Shown piece by piece: positions 19,319-25,768 of a DNA stretch of 64,000 nucleotides. How positions within the stretch are numbered: the first letter of the stretch is position 1; each line of letters opens with the position of its first letter. The DNA comes from Lysobacteraceae bacterium (GTDB lineage: Bacteria; Pseudomonadota; Gammaproteobacteria; Xanthomonadales; Ahniellaceae). The DNA is taken from NCBI GenBank assembly GCA_002995625.1, contig PVBP01000003.1, positions 16,923 to 80,922 on the forward strand, written 5' to 3'. A program made the translations under genes and the position numbers. The notes under the pieces were generated by a model. The model ran no database searches and had not been told where the DNA came from. It saw only the letters and a list, made by a program, of their open reading frames with translations.

Positions 19319-19394
19319 TCCCCGGTAGCTCAGTCGGTAGAGCAGGTGACTGTTAATCACCGGGTCGGCGGTTCGAGTCCGTCCCGGGGAGCCA
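19319..19394 (+). tRNA. tRNA-Asn (GTT)
   Basis: A complete 76-nt cloverleaf: acceptor TCCCCGG pairs with CCGGGGA, anticodon loop contains GTT, T-arm GGTTCGAGTCC, and CCA is encoded. Its 3' 50 nt are the left attachment site of the integrative element; the element's own copy keeps the gene functional. Confidence 0.98.
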
Positions 19395-19399
19395 ACGAA
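19345..19399 (+). repeat. Left attachment site (att) direct repeat, 55 bp
   Basis: Identical to 25665-25719. It begins in the tRNA-Asn anticodon stem and runs through the CCA end plus 5 bp, the usual crossover segment for tRNA-targeting tyrosine recombinases. Confidence 0.95.
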
Positions 19400-19451
19400 A
19401 ACAAGGACTTACGCTGATAGCGACAAGTCCTCGCAGGGCGACGAACGGCCC

Positions 19452-19472
19452 GGGTCCCTACAGGGTCCCTAC
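19452..19472 (+). repeat. Integrase arm-type sites, left (2 x GGGTCCCTAC)
   Basis: Two copies of GGGTCCCTAC at 19452-19461 and 19463-19472 in an 11-bp period, 53 bp inside the left att repeat. The 26 bp at 19452-19477 are identical to 25532-25557 at the other end. Spacing and location suit integrase arm binding. Confidence 0.7.
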
Positions 19473-19501
19473 AGCGCGCGAACTCACCCCAGAAACGACG
19501 A

Positions 19502-19521
19502 AGCCCGGCATCGGCCGGGCT
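19502..19521 (-). terminator. Probable terminator of the element's long minus-strand transcript
   Basis: A perfect 8-bp stem AGCCCGGC/GCCGGGCT with an ATCG-type loop lies 41 bp beyond the terS-like stop codon. Read on the minus strand it is followed by a moderately T-rich stretch, not a clean U-run. Confidence 0.55.
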
Positions 19522-19561
19522 CCCTCGCGCGTCGCGGTTCGACTGCTACGTCAGGCCGTGC

Positions 19562-19978
19562 TCAGTTCTCGCTGTCCGCAGGAACGATCCATGGCGCATC
19601 GGCGCTCGCGCCGCGCTCGAGCGCGCGCGATGCCGTGCTCGGCGCGACCGACTGTTGCGTGAGCCGCATCGTGCGGGCGAGAGATAGCGCGCGCTTGCTC
19701 TCGCGGTCGCGCGCCTGCAAGAGCCCCTGCAACTCGGCGACCGGGCACGTTTGAACGTCCAGCGCGTCGAGCATCGCTTGCAGCCGTTCGGCCATGTCGA
19801 GCGCGCGCACGTACTCGTGCAACAGCGGTTCGTTCGCGGCAGACCACCAGCCGAAGGGATGCGCCCCGACGATCGCGCGCAAGCGCGCCTGCAAGCACTC
19901 CGGCCAGTCCGGCGGCGGCTCGGGCAGGTAGTCGCCCGTCATGGCCTCGGCGCTCGGGATGTAGCGGTCACTCGGCAT
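19562..19978 (-). CDS. Putative phage terminase small subunit (P27-like)
   Basis: A 138-residue protein at the end of the element distal to the integrase. Its layout resembles P27-type TerS: an N-terminal PPPDWPECLQARLRAIVGAHPFGWW segment, a helical middle with repeated Leu/Tyr, and the C-terminal LSLARTMRLTQQS block, which parallels the L-x-LTPQSR signature of that family. Small terminases select DNA for packaging; in satellites they redirect helper-phage packaging to satellite DNA. ATG 19978 has a GAGGA element upstream. The assignment is by motif resemblance only. An unrelated helical phage protein remains possible. Confidence 0.5.
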   Translation of the reverse strand: MPSDRYIPSAEAMTGDYLPEPPPDWPECLQARLRAIVGAHPFGWWSAANEPLLHEYVRALDMAERLQAMLDALDVQTCPVAELQGLLQARDRESKRALSLARTMRLTQQSVAPSTASRALERGASADAPWIVPADSEN

Positions 19979-20098
19979 CGGTAGGTCCTCAGGAAGGCCC
20001 GACTTTGGCGCACGAAAGGCGCGGGTCGGGGTAACGATCGAATCGCGCGCGACTTTCGACCACCCCCTCCCCCGGGCGACCGCTTCGCTCGCGGGTCA

Positions 20099-20335
20099 TC
20101 AGTGCAGGGGCACGGTCGCATCGGAAAACACGAAGCCGTCCGACGTGACGCGCCACAGGCGCCCGCGCACGTTCGCCGCGATGCTCGGGACGCAGGTGCA
20201 GGGGTCGCGGCCATGGAGTAGGTCGCAGTCGCTCGCGTGTCGGATCTCGACGTTCACCATCTCGCCGGCCCGCACGCGCAGGGCTAGCCCGAGCGCGACG
20301 ATGCGCTCGCGGTAGGTCAGGGTCGGGGGAGTCAT
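20099..20335 (-). CDS. Small phage-type protein with His/Cys cluster
   Basis: A 78-residue protein with the spacing HASDCDLLHGRDPCTC around residues 33-48, a pattern common in small phage-encoded proteins that may bind zinc. Its ATG (20335-20333) overlaps the TGA of the preceding small arginine-rich ORF (ATGA). It sits between the replication genes and the terminase-like gene. Function is not recognised. Coding is supported by coupling and by the conserved-looking cysteine pattern. Confidence 0.65.
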   Translation of the reverse strand: MTPPTLTYRERIVALGLALRVRAGEMVNVEIRHASDCDLLHGRDPCTCVPSIAANVRGRLWRVTSDGFVFSDATVPLH

Positions 20336-20496
20336 CGCGCGACCTCCGTCCGTCCGAGTCCGACCGGCCGTCCGAACGTCCGAACCCCTAAAGGGGGTTC
20401 GGACGGTTTCGGACGCTCCGGTCTTGGAAGTTCGGACGCTTTCGGACGCTTTCGGACGGTTCGGACGCAAGTTCGGACGCAAGTTCGCACGGTCAC
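20332..20496 (-). CDS. Possible 54-aa basic peptide encoded across the repeat array
   Basis: GTG at 20496-20494 overlaps the stop of the RepA-like gene (GTGA), and the frame ends in a TGA overlapping the ATG of the next gene (ATGA). The predicted product is rich in Arg, Lys and Pro (VRTCVRTCVRTVRKRPKASE at its start) because the TTCGGACG repeats are read through. The exact nesting between two coupled genes argues for translation, while the repeats argue for a cis-acting DNA role. Both may be true. No family is recognised. Confidence 0.35.
   Translation of the reverse strand: MTVRTCVRTCVRTVRKRPKASELPRPERPKPSEPPLGVRTFGRPVGLGRTEVAR
20369..20491. repeat. TTCGGACG repeat array with 12-bp-stem palindrome; candidate replication origin
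   Basis: Seven perfect TTCGGACG copies lie at 20398, 20408, 20431, 20441, 20451, 20460 and 20472, with a variant at 20484. Two inverted copies (CGTCCGAA) lie at 20369 and 20377. The inner inverted pair forms a 12-bp perfect stem (20377-20388 with 20394-20405, 5-nt loop). It begins immediately downstream of the RepA-like helicase gene, where iterons or an origin would be expected in a satellite. Confidence 0.7.
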
Positions 20497-21767
20497 GGGC
20501 GGCCCTCCGGCAGTTCGACGAAGGGGCCATCGATGCGGATCCGTCCTGCACGTTCCAGCCCGGCGCGGACTTCGTGAAAGCGGTTCCGGTCGAGCCCTTC
20601 GGCTTGCAGGGCTTTCCGCCATGCGTCGATTGACACTCGCGCGTCGGCAGGGTCCCGGCCCGAAGCCTCGACGTTCGCGCGGTGCCGGGCGATCGTCTCG
20701 TGCAGAACACGCAGCGCCAGCTGCTGATTCCTTCCGGCCCCCTCGGCCTTCGAGCGGGCGGTCGGCTCGGGCAGGTCGCACGGCTCGAGGACCGCGGAAG
20801 TGACCGGCCGGCCGTCCTCATCCAGTGGCCCGAGCTCGACGGTCGCAAGCCGGAAGCCGCGCGGTGCCGGCCACTCGCCATCCTTGATCTTCGTCGCGGC
20901 GAAACGGATCGAGCCGTCATCATCACGCGACGCTTGCCATTCGTAGTCGGTCGCGCCGCGCAAGCTCGAATGGCCCCGAGCGCGACCCTTTTCCGCGTGC
21001 CCGGAATGCGCGACCGCCAGCAACGCGCAATGCAGGCGTGCGCGGATCGCATCGCAGGCCGCGACGAAGCGCCCCATGTCGGCGGCCCCGTTCTCATCGC
21101 CTCCGGCCATCGCACGCGCGACGGTATCGACCACAACGAAGGCGATCGGCCCATGCTGCCGCTCGACCGTGGCGAGCGCATCCGCCAGCGCGTCCACGTC
21201 GTGCGAGTCGATCCATGAAACCGGCGCGGTCACGACGGCCAGCGGCAGGCGAGCAAGCTCGACGCGATGACGAATCGCGAGCGCTTTCAGGCGTCGGCCA
21301 AGTCCTCGCGCGCCCTCGCCGGCGCAGTAGACCGCGACGCCTTGCCGGGTTCGGTGACCGTGCCAAGGCAGGCCAGCCGCGATGCAGAACGCCCACGACA
21401 GGGCGATGAAGGACTTGCAGGCGCCCGGGTCGCCGAACAGCACGGCCATGCTCTCGGCTTCCACGTAGTCGCGGATCAGCCAATCGACGGCCCCGACGGA
21501 CTCGGCGACCTCGCAGGCCATGCGAACGGGAATCGCGCGACCCGCACGACCTACCGGTTGCTCCCAGGCGAGAGCCTCGGGCTCCGGCCCGTCGCACCAG
21601 TCGGGCGGCGGCTCCAGTTCGTCCACGCGCAAAGGCTCCGGCAGCGCCGGCACGGGTTCGGCCGCCAGTCGCTCGACCAGCGCCACCGCGCGGTCATAGC
21701 GCGCGTCCGCCTCGCGCACGTAACGTGCGGCCCCAACACTGGCTAGCGAGTCGCGAGGATCGCTCAT
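20493..21767 (-). CDS. RepA-like hexameric replicative helicase (AAA_25)
   Basis: A 424-residue P-loop ATPase of the RSF1010 RepA/AAA_25 type. It shows Walker A GDPGACKS at 112-119, Walker B IAFVVVD at 208-214, the AVAHSGHAEKGRARGHSSLRGATD block at 251-274 that marks RepA-like hexameric helicases, and a C-terminal winged-helix-like region (DAWRKALQAEGLDRNRFHEV). The glycine before the P-loop lysine is replaced by cysteine. ATG 21767 overlaps the stop of the zinc-ribbon gene (ATGA). Together they would form a split replication initiator unwinding the element next to the repeat array. Confidence 0.85.
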   Translation of the reverse strand: MSDPRDSLASVGAARYVREADARYDRAVALVERLAAEPVPALPEPLRVDELEPPPDWCDGPEPEALAWEQPVGRAGRAIPVRMACEVAESVGAVDWLIRDYVEAESMAVLFGDPGACKSFIALSWAFCIAAGLPWHGHRTRQGVAVYCAGEGARGLGRRLKALAIRHRVELARLPLAVVTAPVSWIDSHDVDALADALATVERQHGPIAFVVVDTVARAMAGGDENGAADMGRFVAACDAIRARLHCALLAVAHSGHAEKGRARGHSSLRGATDYEWQASRDDDGSIRFAATKIKDGEWPAPRGFRLATVELGPLDEDGRPVTSAVLEPCDLPEPTARSKAEGAGRNQQLALRVLHETIARHRANVEASGRDPADARVSIDAWRKALQAEGLDRNRFHEVRAGLERAGRIRIDGPFVELPEGRP

Positions 21768-22219
21768 GGCCGCACCTCGCGGGCCAGCGCGGCACAGGCG
21801 CCCGCGATCCGCTTGCGCGCGGTCCGCAATCGCTCGGCATCTTCGGCGCTCAAGGTTTCGCCGCGCGCCTGCATGCGTAAGGCGTCGTCGAGAACATGAC
21901 CTTCGACGGCCAACAGCTCGGCGGCAGCCCGAAGGCCAGCCAACGCCAGTCGCTCGCGGTTCTCGCGCCGGTCCGCGGCCGATTGCTCGATTCGCTCGCG
22001 CGGCGGGTACAGGTCCGACAGTTCCAGGCCGACCGCCGCGACGATGTCGGCCGCAGCGCATCCGGCGTGGCAGTGCAGCAGCACGCCCCCGGTGTCCGCC
22101 TCGGCGATCGCCAGCGTGCCGCGCGACTTGTGCCCGATCGGGCAGTTCGCGCGCCAACCGGGCCCCGAGCGCCGCACGCCCTCGAGCACCGCGAGGATGC
22201 GATCGACGGGCGCGCTCAT
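21764..22219 (-). CDS. Primase-type zinc-ribbon protein
   Basis: A 151-residue protein with the zinc-binding module of phage and plasmid primases: GWRANCPIGHKSRGTLAI followed by LLHCHAGC gives probable ligands Cys26, His30, Cys50 and Cys54, then the usual AADIVAAVGLELSDLYP linker. The rest is a charged helix. No TOPRIM or AEP catalytic motifs follow, either here or in the RepA-like gene, so it is probably a DNA-recognition subunit, not a complete primase. ATG 22219 overlaps the upstream TGA (TGATG), which fixes the start and couples it to the HTH gene. Confidence 0.8.
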   Translation of the reverse strand: MSAPVDRILAVLEGVRRSGPGWRANCPIGHKSRGTLAIAEADTGGVLLHCHAGCAAADIVAAVGLELSDLYPPRERIEQSAADRRENRERLALAGLRAAAELLAVEGHVLDDALRMQARGETLSAEDAERLRTARKRIAGACAALAREVRP

Positions 22220-22431
22220 CACGCGCCCCGCGGCGGCTCGGTGCTGGCGACCGGCGTGCCATCGATCAGGCAGCGCGGGACCGCGACGCGCGTCGTGCGG
22301 CGCCCGAGCCGCACCTCGGCGAGCCGGCCCTCGCGGATCCAGCGCCAAACGCTCGCGCGCGACACGCCAAGCGCCCGCGCGGCGGCGGCGGGCCCCATGT
22401 AGACGACCGAAAGTTCCTGATTCGCGTTCAT
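22219..22431 (-). CDS. AlpA/excisionase-like helix-turn-helix protein
   Basis: A 70-residue winged HTH protein with the AAARALGVSRASVWRWIREGRLAEVRLGRRTTRV core of the MerR-like HTH_17/AlpA group. Such proteins act as excisionases or activators of integrase and replication genes in satellites and P4-like elements. ATG 22431 is chosen because a perfect AAGGAGG lies 7 bp upstream. An 18-bp palindrome about 70 bp upstream may be its own or another regulator's operator. It heads the coupled replication operon. Confidence 0.85.
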   Translation of the reverse strand: MNANQELSVVYMGPAAAARALGVSRASVWRWIREGRLAEVRLGRRTTRVAVPRCLIDGTPVASTEPPRGA

Positions 22432-22502
22432 CGTTTCGCCTCCTTCGCGGCGCTGCATGCGCCTGGGCGAAACGTACGCGCCGGTCCCTCGACCGGGAAT
22501 CG

Positions 22503-22520
22503 CTTACAGCCAGCTGTAAG
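22503..22520. promoter_or_regulatory. 18-bp palindrome upstream of the HTH-replication operon
   Basis: CTTACAGC and GCTGTAAG are perfect inverted 8-mers with a 2-bp centre, in the short gap between the 331-codon gene and the HTH gene. There is no T-run, so an operator is more likely than a terminator. Confidence 0.55.
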
Positions 22521-22524
22521 GGGG

Positions 22525-23373
22525 TCAGCCCCTCCGGCGTGCGCGCTCTCGGGCGGCTCTACGCGCCGACTCGATGGACACGTTCAACGTGCGCGACTCA
22601 CCCGGTTGCGGCGGTTCCAGCGCGCAAAGTTCATCCATCAACGGCGCGAGCCGCTCCAGTTCTTCGGCCTTCGCCTGTCGCCACTTCGCGAGAAAAATCT
22701 TCTCGGCTTCCTTCCACCATAGGCGCCGTGCGTTATCGCTTGGATTTTTGGCCGTCCTGCCGTCCGTAACCAGCGAAGGCAGTCTGGGCTTAATCCCTTG
22801 CGTGAACTGCGTTTTCCACGGGGGCGTCCACGCGGGAACATCCGCCCGCCTACCGGCCTCTATCGCCTCGAGCACCTCCGCCTCGATCACCTTCGGATCG
22901 GCCAGTTTCGGATCGGCCTTCATCGCCTCGAACCTCTCCGCCTCGAGCTTCTCCGCCTCGGCCATCATCGCTTCGACCATCGCGTCGATAACCGGTGTCC
23001 TCAACGCGAGAGGCGTCGAACCCTTGCGGCCCTTCTTCGCCGCGGCGGCCTTGGCCTTGGCCAGAAGCTTGCGAAGCGTCCGGTTTTCGTTCCGATACAC
23101 GTTCAACCAGTGCTTCGCTTCGGTGTACTGCACGATCGCGTTGTACAGCGCGAGCGCCAGCGTCTCGGGGTCAGGCGCGAGCGATCGCACGTAGGACAGG
23201 ATGCGCTCGGCTTGTTCCTTGCTCACGCCGCGCACTAGCGGGTCCGGCTCCTCCCGCTTGTTACAGCGGCGGATTCCCTGCAGCGTCTCGGCGTGCAGCG
23301 CGGACAGTTTGTCCGCACCCTCACGCTGGCATTCGTTGACAACTTTCTCGTTCGCGTTTCGCTTGCGTGTCAT
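22525..23373 (-). CDS. Hypothetical protein of the integrative element
   Basis: An unrecognised, highly charged and mostly helical protein (282 residues from ATG 23373; an in-frame ATG at 23520 would extend it to 331 with a low-complexity basic, proline-rich N-terminus). Visible features are Lys/Ala-rich coiled-coil-like stretches (LLAKAKAAAAKKGRKG and EAMMAEAEKLEAERFEAMKADPK) and a C-terminal segment with several tryptophans (PAWTPPWKTQFTQ). It lies between the toxin-antitoxin pair and the HTH gene. A DNA- or helper-interacting role is conceivable, but nothing in the sequence proves it. Confidence 0.7.
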   Translation of the reverse strand: MTRKRNANEKVVNECQREGADKLSALHAETLQGIRRCNKREEPDPLVRGVSKEQAERILSYVRSLAPDPETLALALYNAIVQYTEAKHWLNVYRNENRTLRKLLAKAKAAAAKKGRKGSTPLALRTPVIDAMVEAMMAEAEKLEAERFEAMKADPKLADPKVIEAEVLEAIEAGRRADVPAWTPPWKTQFTQGIKPRLPSLVTDGRTAKNPSDNARRLWWKEAEKIFLAKWRQAKAEELERLAPLMDELCALEPPQPGESRTLNVSIESARRAARERARRRG

Positions 23374-23538
23374 TTCGCTTCCCGGATCAGGATTCTGGCG
23401 ACGAATGCCCGTAGAACCGCGCGGGACGGCGCGGGCGCCGTGATCGCCTTCGGGCGCAGGGGTGCTAGCGCCCCGACGCTTGCGCGGCTTGTGGGGCGTT
23501 CTGGGCGGCTTCGCGGGCATGACGGAGAAGGGGCGCCG

Positions 23539-23835
23539 TCAGGACGGGCGCGCGTCGAGCCGAATCGTGAGCCGGGCGCCGACCGCCTCGGCGTAGCGGC
23601 GGATCGTCCGCAGGTTCGGGGCGTTGCGCCCGGACTCGAGCCGCGCGACGACGCTTTGCGTCGTGCCCATGCGCTCGGCGACCTCGCCTTGCGAGAGCCC
23701 GGCCCGGGCTCGCGCGGCGATCAGCGCGCGGGCAATCGAGAACTCGCTGTCGAGCGCGTCGAACTCGGCGCGAACCTCGGGATCGGCGAGCAACTCGCGT
23801 TCGATCGCATCAAGCGTTCGGGTCTTCATCGCCAA
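23539..23835 (-). CDS. XRE-family antitoxin (HigA-like)
   Basis: A 98-residue protein with an N-terminal acidic helix (residues 1-35) and an XRE helix-turn-helix (ARARAGLSQGEVAERMGTTQSVVARLESGRNAPNLRTIRRYAEAVG, about 41-86). Its start lies inside the 3' end of the upstream RelE/HigB-like gene (26-bp overlap), the toxin-first order typical of HigBA systems. It should neutralise the toxin and repress the operon. Strong family match; activity is untested. Confidence 0.88.
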   Translation of the reverse strand: MAMKTRTLDAIERELLADPEVRAEFDALDSEFSIARALIAARARAGLSQGEVAERMGTTQSVVARLESGRNAPNLRTIRRYAEAVGARLTIRLDARPS

Positions 23836-24148
23836 GCCTCCGCCAGCGTTCCCAGGCCGTCGCGATCGCGGCGCGCGGCGTCGATTCGGTCTTCTTCACG
23901 AACACGTGCAGGACGACCAGGCGTTGCCCGGTCCGCGCGACGTAGAGCGCGCGGGCGATGCCATCCCGGCCCCGCATCCGCATCTCCCACAACTTGCCGT
24001 CGATCGGCCGCACGTGCGGCATGCCGACGCGCTGCGGGCCGAACTCGACCAGCAGCCGCGCGACGCGCAGGAATCGCGCCTGCATGTCCGCAGGCAGCGT
24101 GCGCAACTCGGCCTCGGCTTCGGCGACGACCTCGACAGTCCATGCCAT
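23810..24148 (-). CDS. RelE/ParE-superfamily toxin (HigB-like, Gp49 type)
   Basis: A 112-residue protein with the MAWTVEVVAEAEAELRTLPADMQARFLRVARLLVEFGP start and KLWEMRMRGRDGIARALYVARTGQRLVVLHVFVKKT core typical of phage-derived Gp49-like/HigB ribosome-dependent mRNA interferases. It precedes and overlaps the XRE antitoxin gene. It probably stabilises the element or acts in phage defence. It lies 39 bp after the integrase stop on the same strand. Confidence 0.88.
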   Translation of the reverse strand: MAWTVEVVAEAEAELRTLPADMQARFLRVARLLVEFGPQRVGMPHVRPIDGKLWEMRMRGRDGIARALYVARTGQRLVVLHVFVKKTESTPRAAIATAWERWRRLGDEDPNA

Positions 24149-24187
24149 CAGTCTATCGCCTTTTTGCTATGAAGGGCGGGGCGCCCG

Positions 24188-25501
24188 TCAGCCGTCCCGG
24201 CGCCGGCGCGACGGCAGGCGAACCACGGTCCCGGATCCCGTCGCGAGCCGGTGCAGCGCCTCGAGCGCCTCGCGGACCTCGGGCAGGTAGTCATGCCGCA
24301 CGTAGTGCCGTTCCTGCACGCCCGCGAGCCCGTGCGATTGCAGCCGCGCCCGGACCTCGGCCGGGACGCCGAGCGCCGCGAGCCGGGTCTCGACCGTGCG
24401 GCGCAGGTCGCCGAGGGAGAAGTCGGCCTCGATCGCGCCCGCGCGGCGCATCCGCGCGACGACCTTCGCGAGCCGGTGCGCGAGCCCGTCATAGGGGCAT
24501 GGCGTCGCGCCCCCGTCGAACGTCAGCAACCACGGCCCGAGCCCGCCATGCAGCCGCGCGAGGGCCTCGGCGGCAGGTTCGATAACGGGCAGGACGTGCC
24601 GCCGCGGTTGCTCGCGGCGCCCCTTCCGATCGAGCAGGGTCAGCGTGCCGGCCTCGCGGTCCCAGTCCTCGACCGTCGCGCGCGCCAGCTGTTCGACGCG
24701 CTGCCCTCCGAGCCACAAATGGGCGAGCAGTAGCGAGCGCGCGGGCTCGGCTTCGGCCTCGAGGGCCTGCACGTAGGCGCGCAGCTCGGCGACCGACAAG
24801 GCGCGCTCCCGCGCGCGGATCGCGCCGCGCACGGTGCGAAGCCCGGCCGTCGGGTCGGACTCGATCCGCAGCGCGCGCAGGTCCGCGCTCGCGCTCGGGT
24901 CGCCCGGGGCCTTGATGGCGAGGCGGTAGGCGGCTTTCAGGATCGAGCGCACCATCGCCGCGGTTCGGAGCTTGTCCTCGGCGACCAGTTCGTGAATCAA
25001 CGCGGTCAGGTCCTCGAGCCGCACGTTCACGGCCGGCAGCGCGGCGACCGGCTTTCCGAGGACGTGGCGACCGACCATCGCCTCGACGCGCGACGCGCTC
25101 GGCTTGGCGGCGCGGCGCAGGTCCTCGACGTAGAGCGCGAGCAGGCGCCCGAGCGTCCCGGTCCGGCGCGCGGCTTCCTCGGCCTCGGCCTCGCGCGCTT
25201 CGCGCTCGGCCCGCTCCCGGGCCTCGCGCTCGGCGTCGAGCGCGGCCCGCAGGTCCTTCGTGCCGGCGTGGTAGCGCGCGATGAGCTGGCGGGCGATGGC
25301 GCGCGCGGCGTCCAGGTCATCGAACGCCCCGATCGGCAGGTCATCTTGCCGGCCGTCCGACGTGGTATGGCGCAGGTAGAACCGCGGGATGCCCGACGGC
25401 GAGCCCTTCGCCCGCAACTGCGGCTGCCCCTGCCCTACGTCCTCGACCGCCCATTCCCGGGGTTTCAGGGCCTTCAACGTGCGCTTGTTCAGGGTCGGCA
25501 T
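24188..25501 (-). CDS. int: Tyrosine-type site-specific integrase (P4 family)
   Basis: A 437-residue integrase. It has the N-terminal arm-binding domain typical of P4-like integrases (LTKRT/LKPREW start, about 1-90), a charged linker (about 88-112), a core-binding domain (about 113-200) and a catalytic domain with Arg268 (GGQRVEQL), Lys293, Arg367 in LGDLRRT, His390 in LQSH and nucleophile Tyr400 in ERHY. The usual histidine of the HxLRRT box is glycine (Gly364), as in some members. It lies next to the right att repeat, and arm-type repeats sit directly upstream of its ATG, so the protein may repress its own promoter. It should catalyse integration into tRNA-Asn. Confidence 0.95.
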   Translation of the reverse strand: MPTLNKRTLKALKPREWAVEDVGQGQPQLRAKGSPSGIPRFYLRHTTSDGRQDDLPIGAFDDLDAARAIARQLIARYHAGTKDLRAALDAEREARERAEREAREAEAEEAARRTGTLGRLLALYVEDLRRAAKPSASRVEAMVGRHVLGKPVAALPAVNVRLEDLTALIHELVAEDKLRTAAMVRSILKAAYRLAIKAPGDPSASADLRALRIESDPTAGLRTVRGAIRARERALSVAELRAYVQALEAEAEPARSLLLAHLWLGGQRVEQLARATVEDWDREAGTLTLLDRKGRREQPRRHVLPVIEPAAEALARLHGGLGPWLLTFDGGATPCPYDGLAHRLAKVVARMRRAGAIEADFSLGDLRRTVETRLAALGVPAEVRARLQSHGLAGVQERHYVRHDYLPEVREALEALHRLATGSGTVVRLPSRRRRDG

Positions 25502-25520
25502 GTCGGCCTCCGCGAGGGTC

Positions 25521-25552
25521 GGGTCCCTACTGGGTCCCTACAGGGTCCCTAC
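25521..25552 (+). repeat. Integrase arm-type sites, right (3 x GGGTCCCTAC)
   Basis: Three copies at 25521, 25532 and 25543 in an 11-bp period, 20 bp upstream of the integrase start and 112 bp inside the right att repeat. Same sequence and orientation as the two copies at the left end. Confidence 0.72.
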
Positions 25553-25664
25553 AGCGCATCGTATCGCAGGATTTCACGAAATCTTACGGTATCGCAGAAT
25601 CAACAAGTTAGCGCATCGCATGTTGCGCGAATGCAACGAATGCACCATCTTGAGGCGTATTTCG

Positions 25665-25719
25665 GGTGACTGTTAATCACCGGGTCGGCGGTTCGAGTCC
25701 GTCCCGGGGAGCCAACGAA
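25665..25719 (+). repeat. Right attachment site (att), partial tRNA-Asn copy
   Basis: Exact 55-bp copy of 19345-19399. It contains only the 3' 50 nt of tRNA-Asn, so it is not a functional tRNA gene. It marks the right border of the element. Confidence 0.95.
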
Positions 25720-25768
25720 CACACGGGCACCGGCCGATCGCGCCGGAGCTGTACCAGCATGGGCCCGA

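Larger units (their letters stand above)
19345..25719 (-). mobile_element. 6.3-kb integrative element in tRNA-Asn, PICI-like phage satellite candidate
   Basis: An exact 55-bp direct repeat (19345-19399 and 25665-25719, offset 6,320 bp) bounds a block of genes all on the minus strand. From the right end: integrase, HigB/HigA-like pair, unknown 331-codon gene, AlpA-like HTH, zinc-ribbon protein, RepA-like helicase, repeat array, small proteins, small-terminase-like protein. Three features are seen directly: attachment repeats, integrase next to one end, and paired arm-type repeats near both ends. The gene set with replication and packaging-diversion functions but no virion genes is what phage-inducible chromosomal islands carry; that reading is inference. 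A small conjugative or mobilizable element is less likely because no relaxase is present. Confidence 0.9.

Noticed and set aside
20369..20491. TTCGGACG array considered as CRISPR
   Set aside because: Units are 8 bp with 1-15 bp spacing and include inverted copies; no spacers of CRISPR size and no cas genes.
25665..25719. Second tRNA-Asn gene
   Set aside because: Only the 3' part is present; the 5' acceptor and D-arm are missing, so it is the att duplicate.
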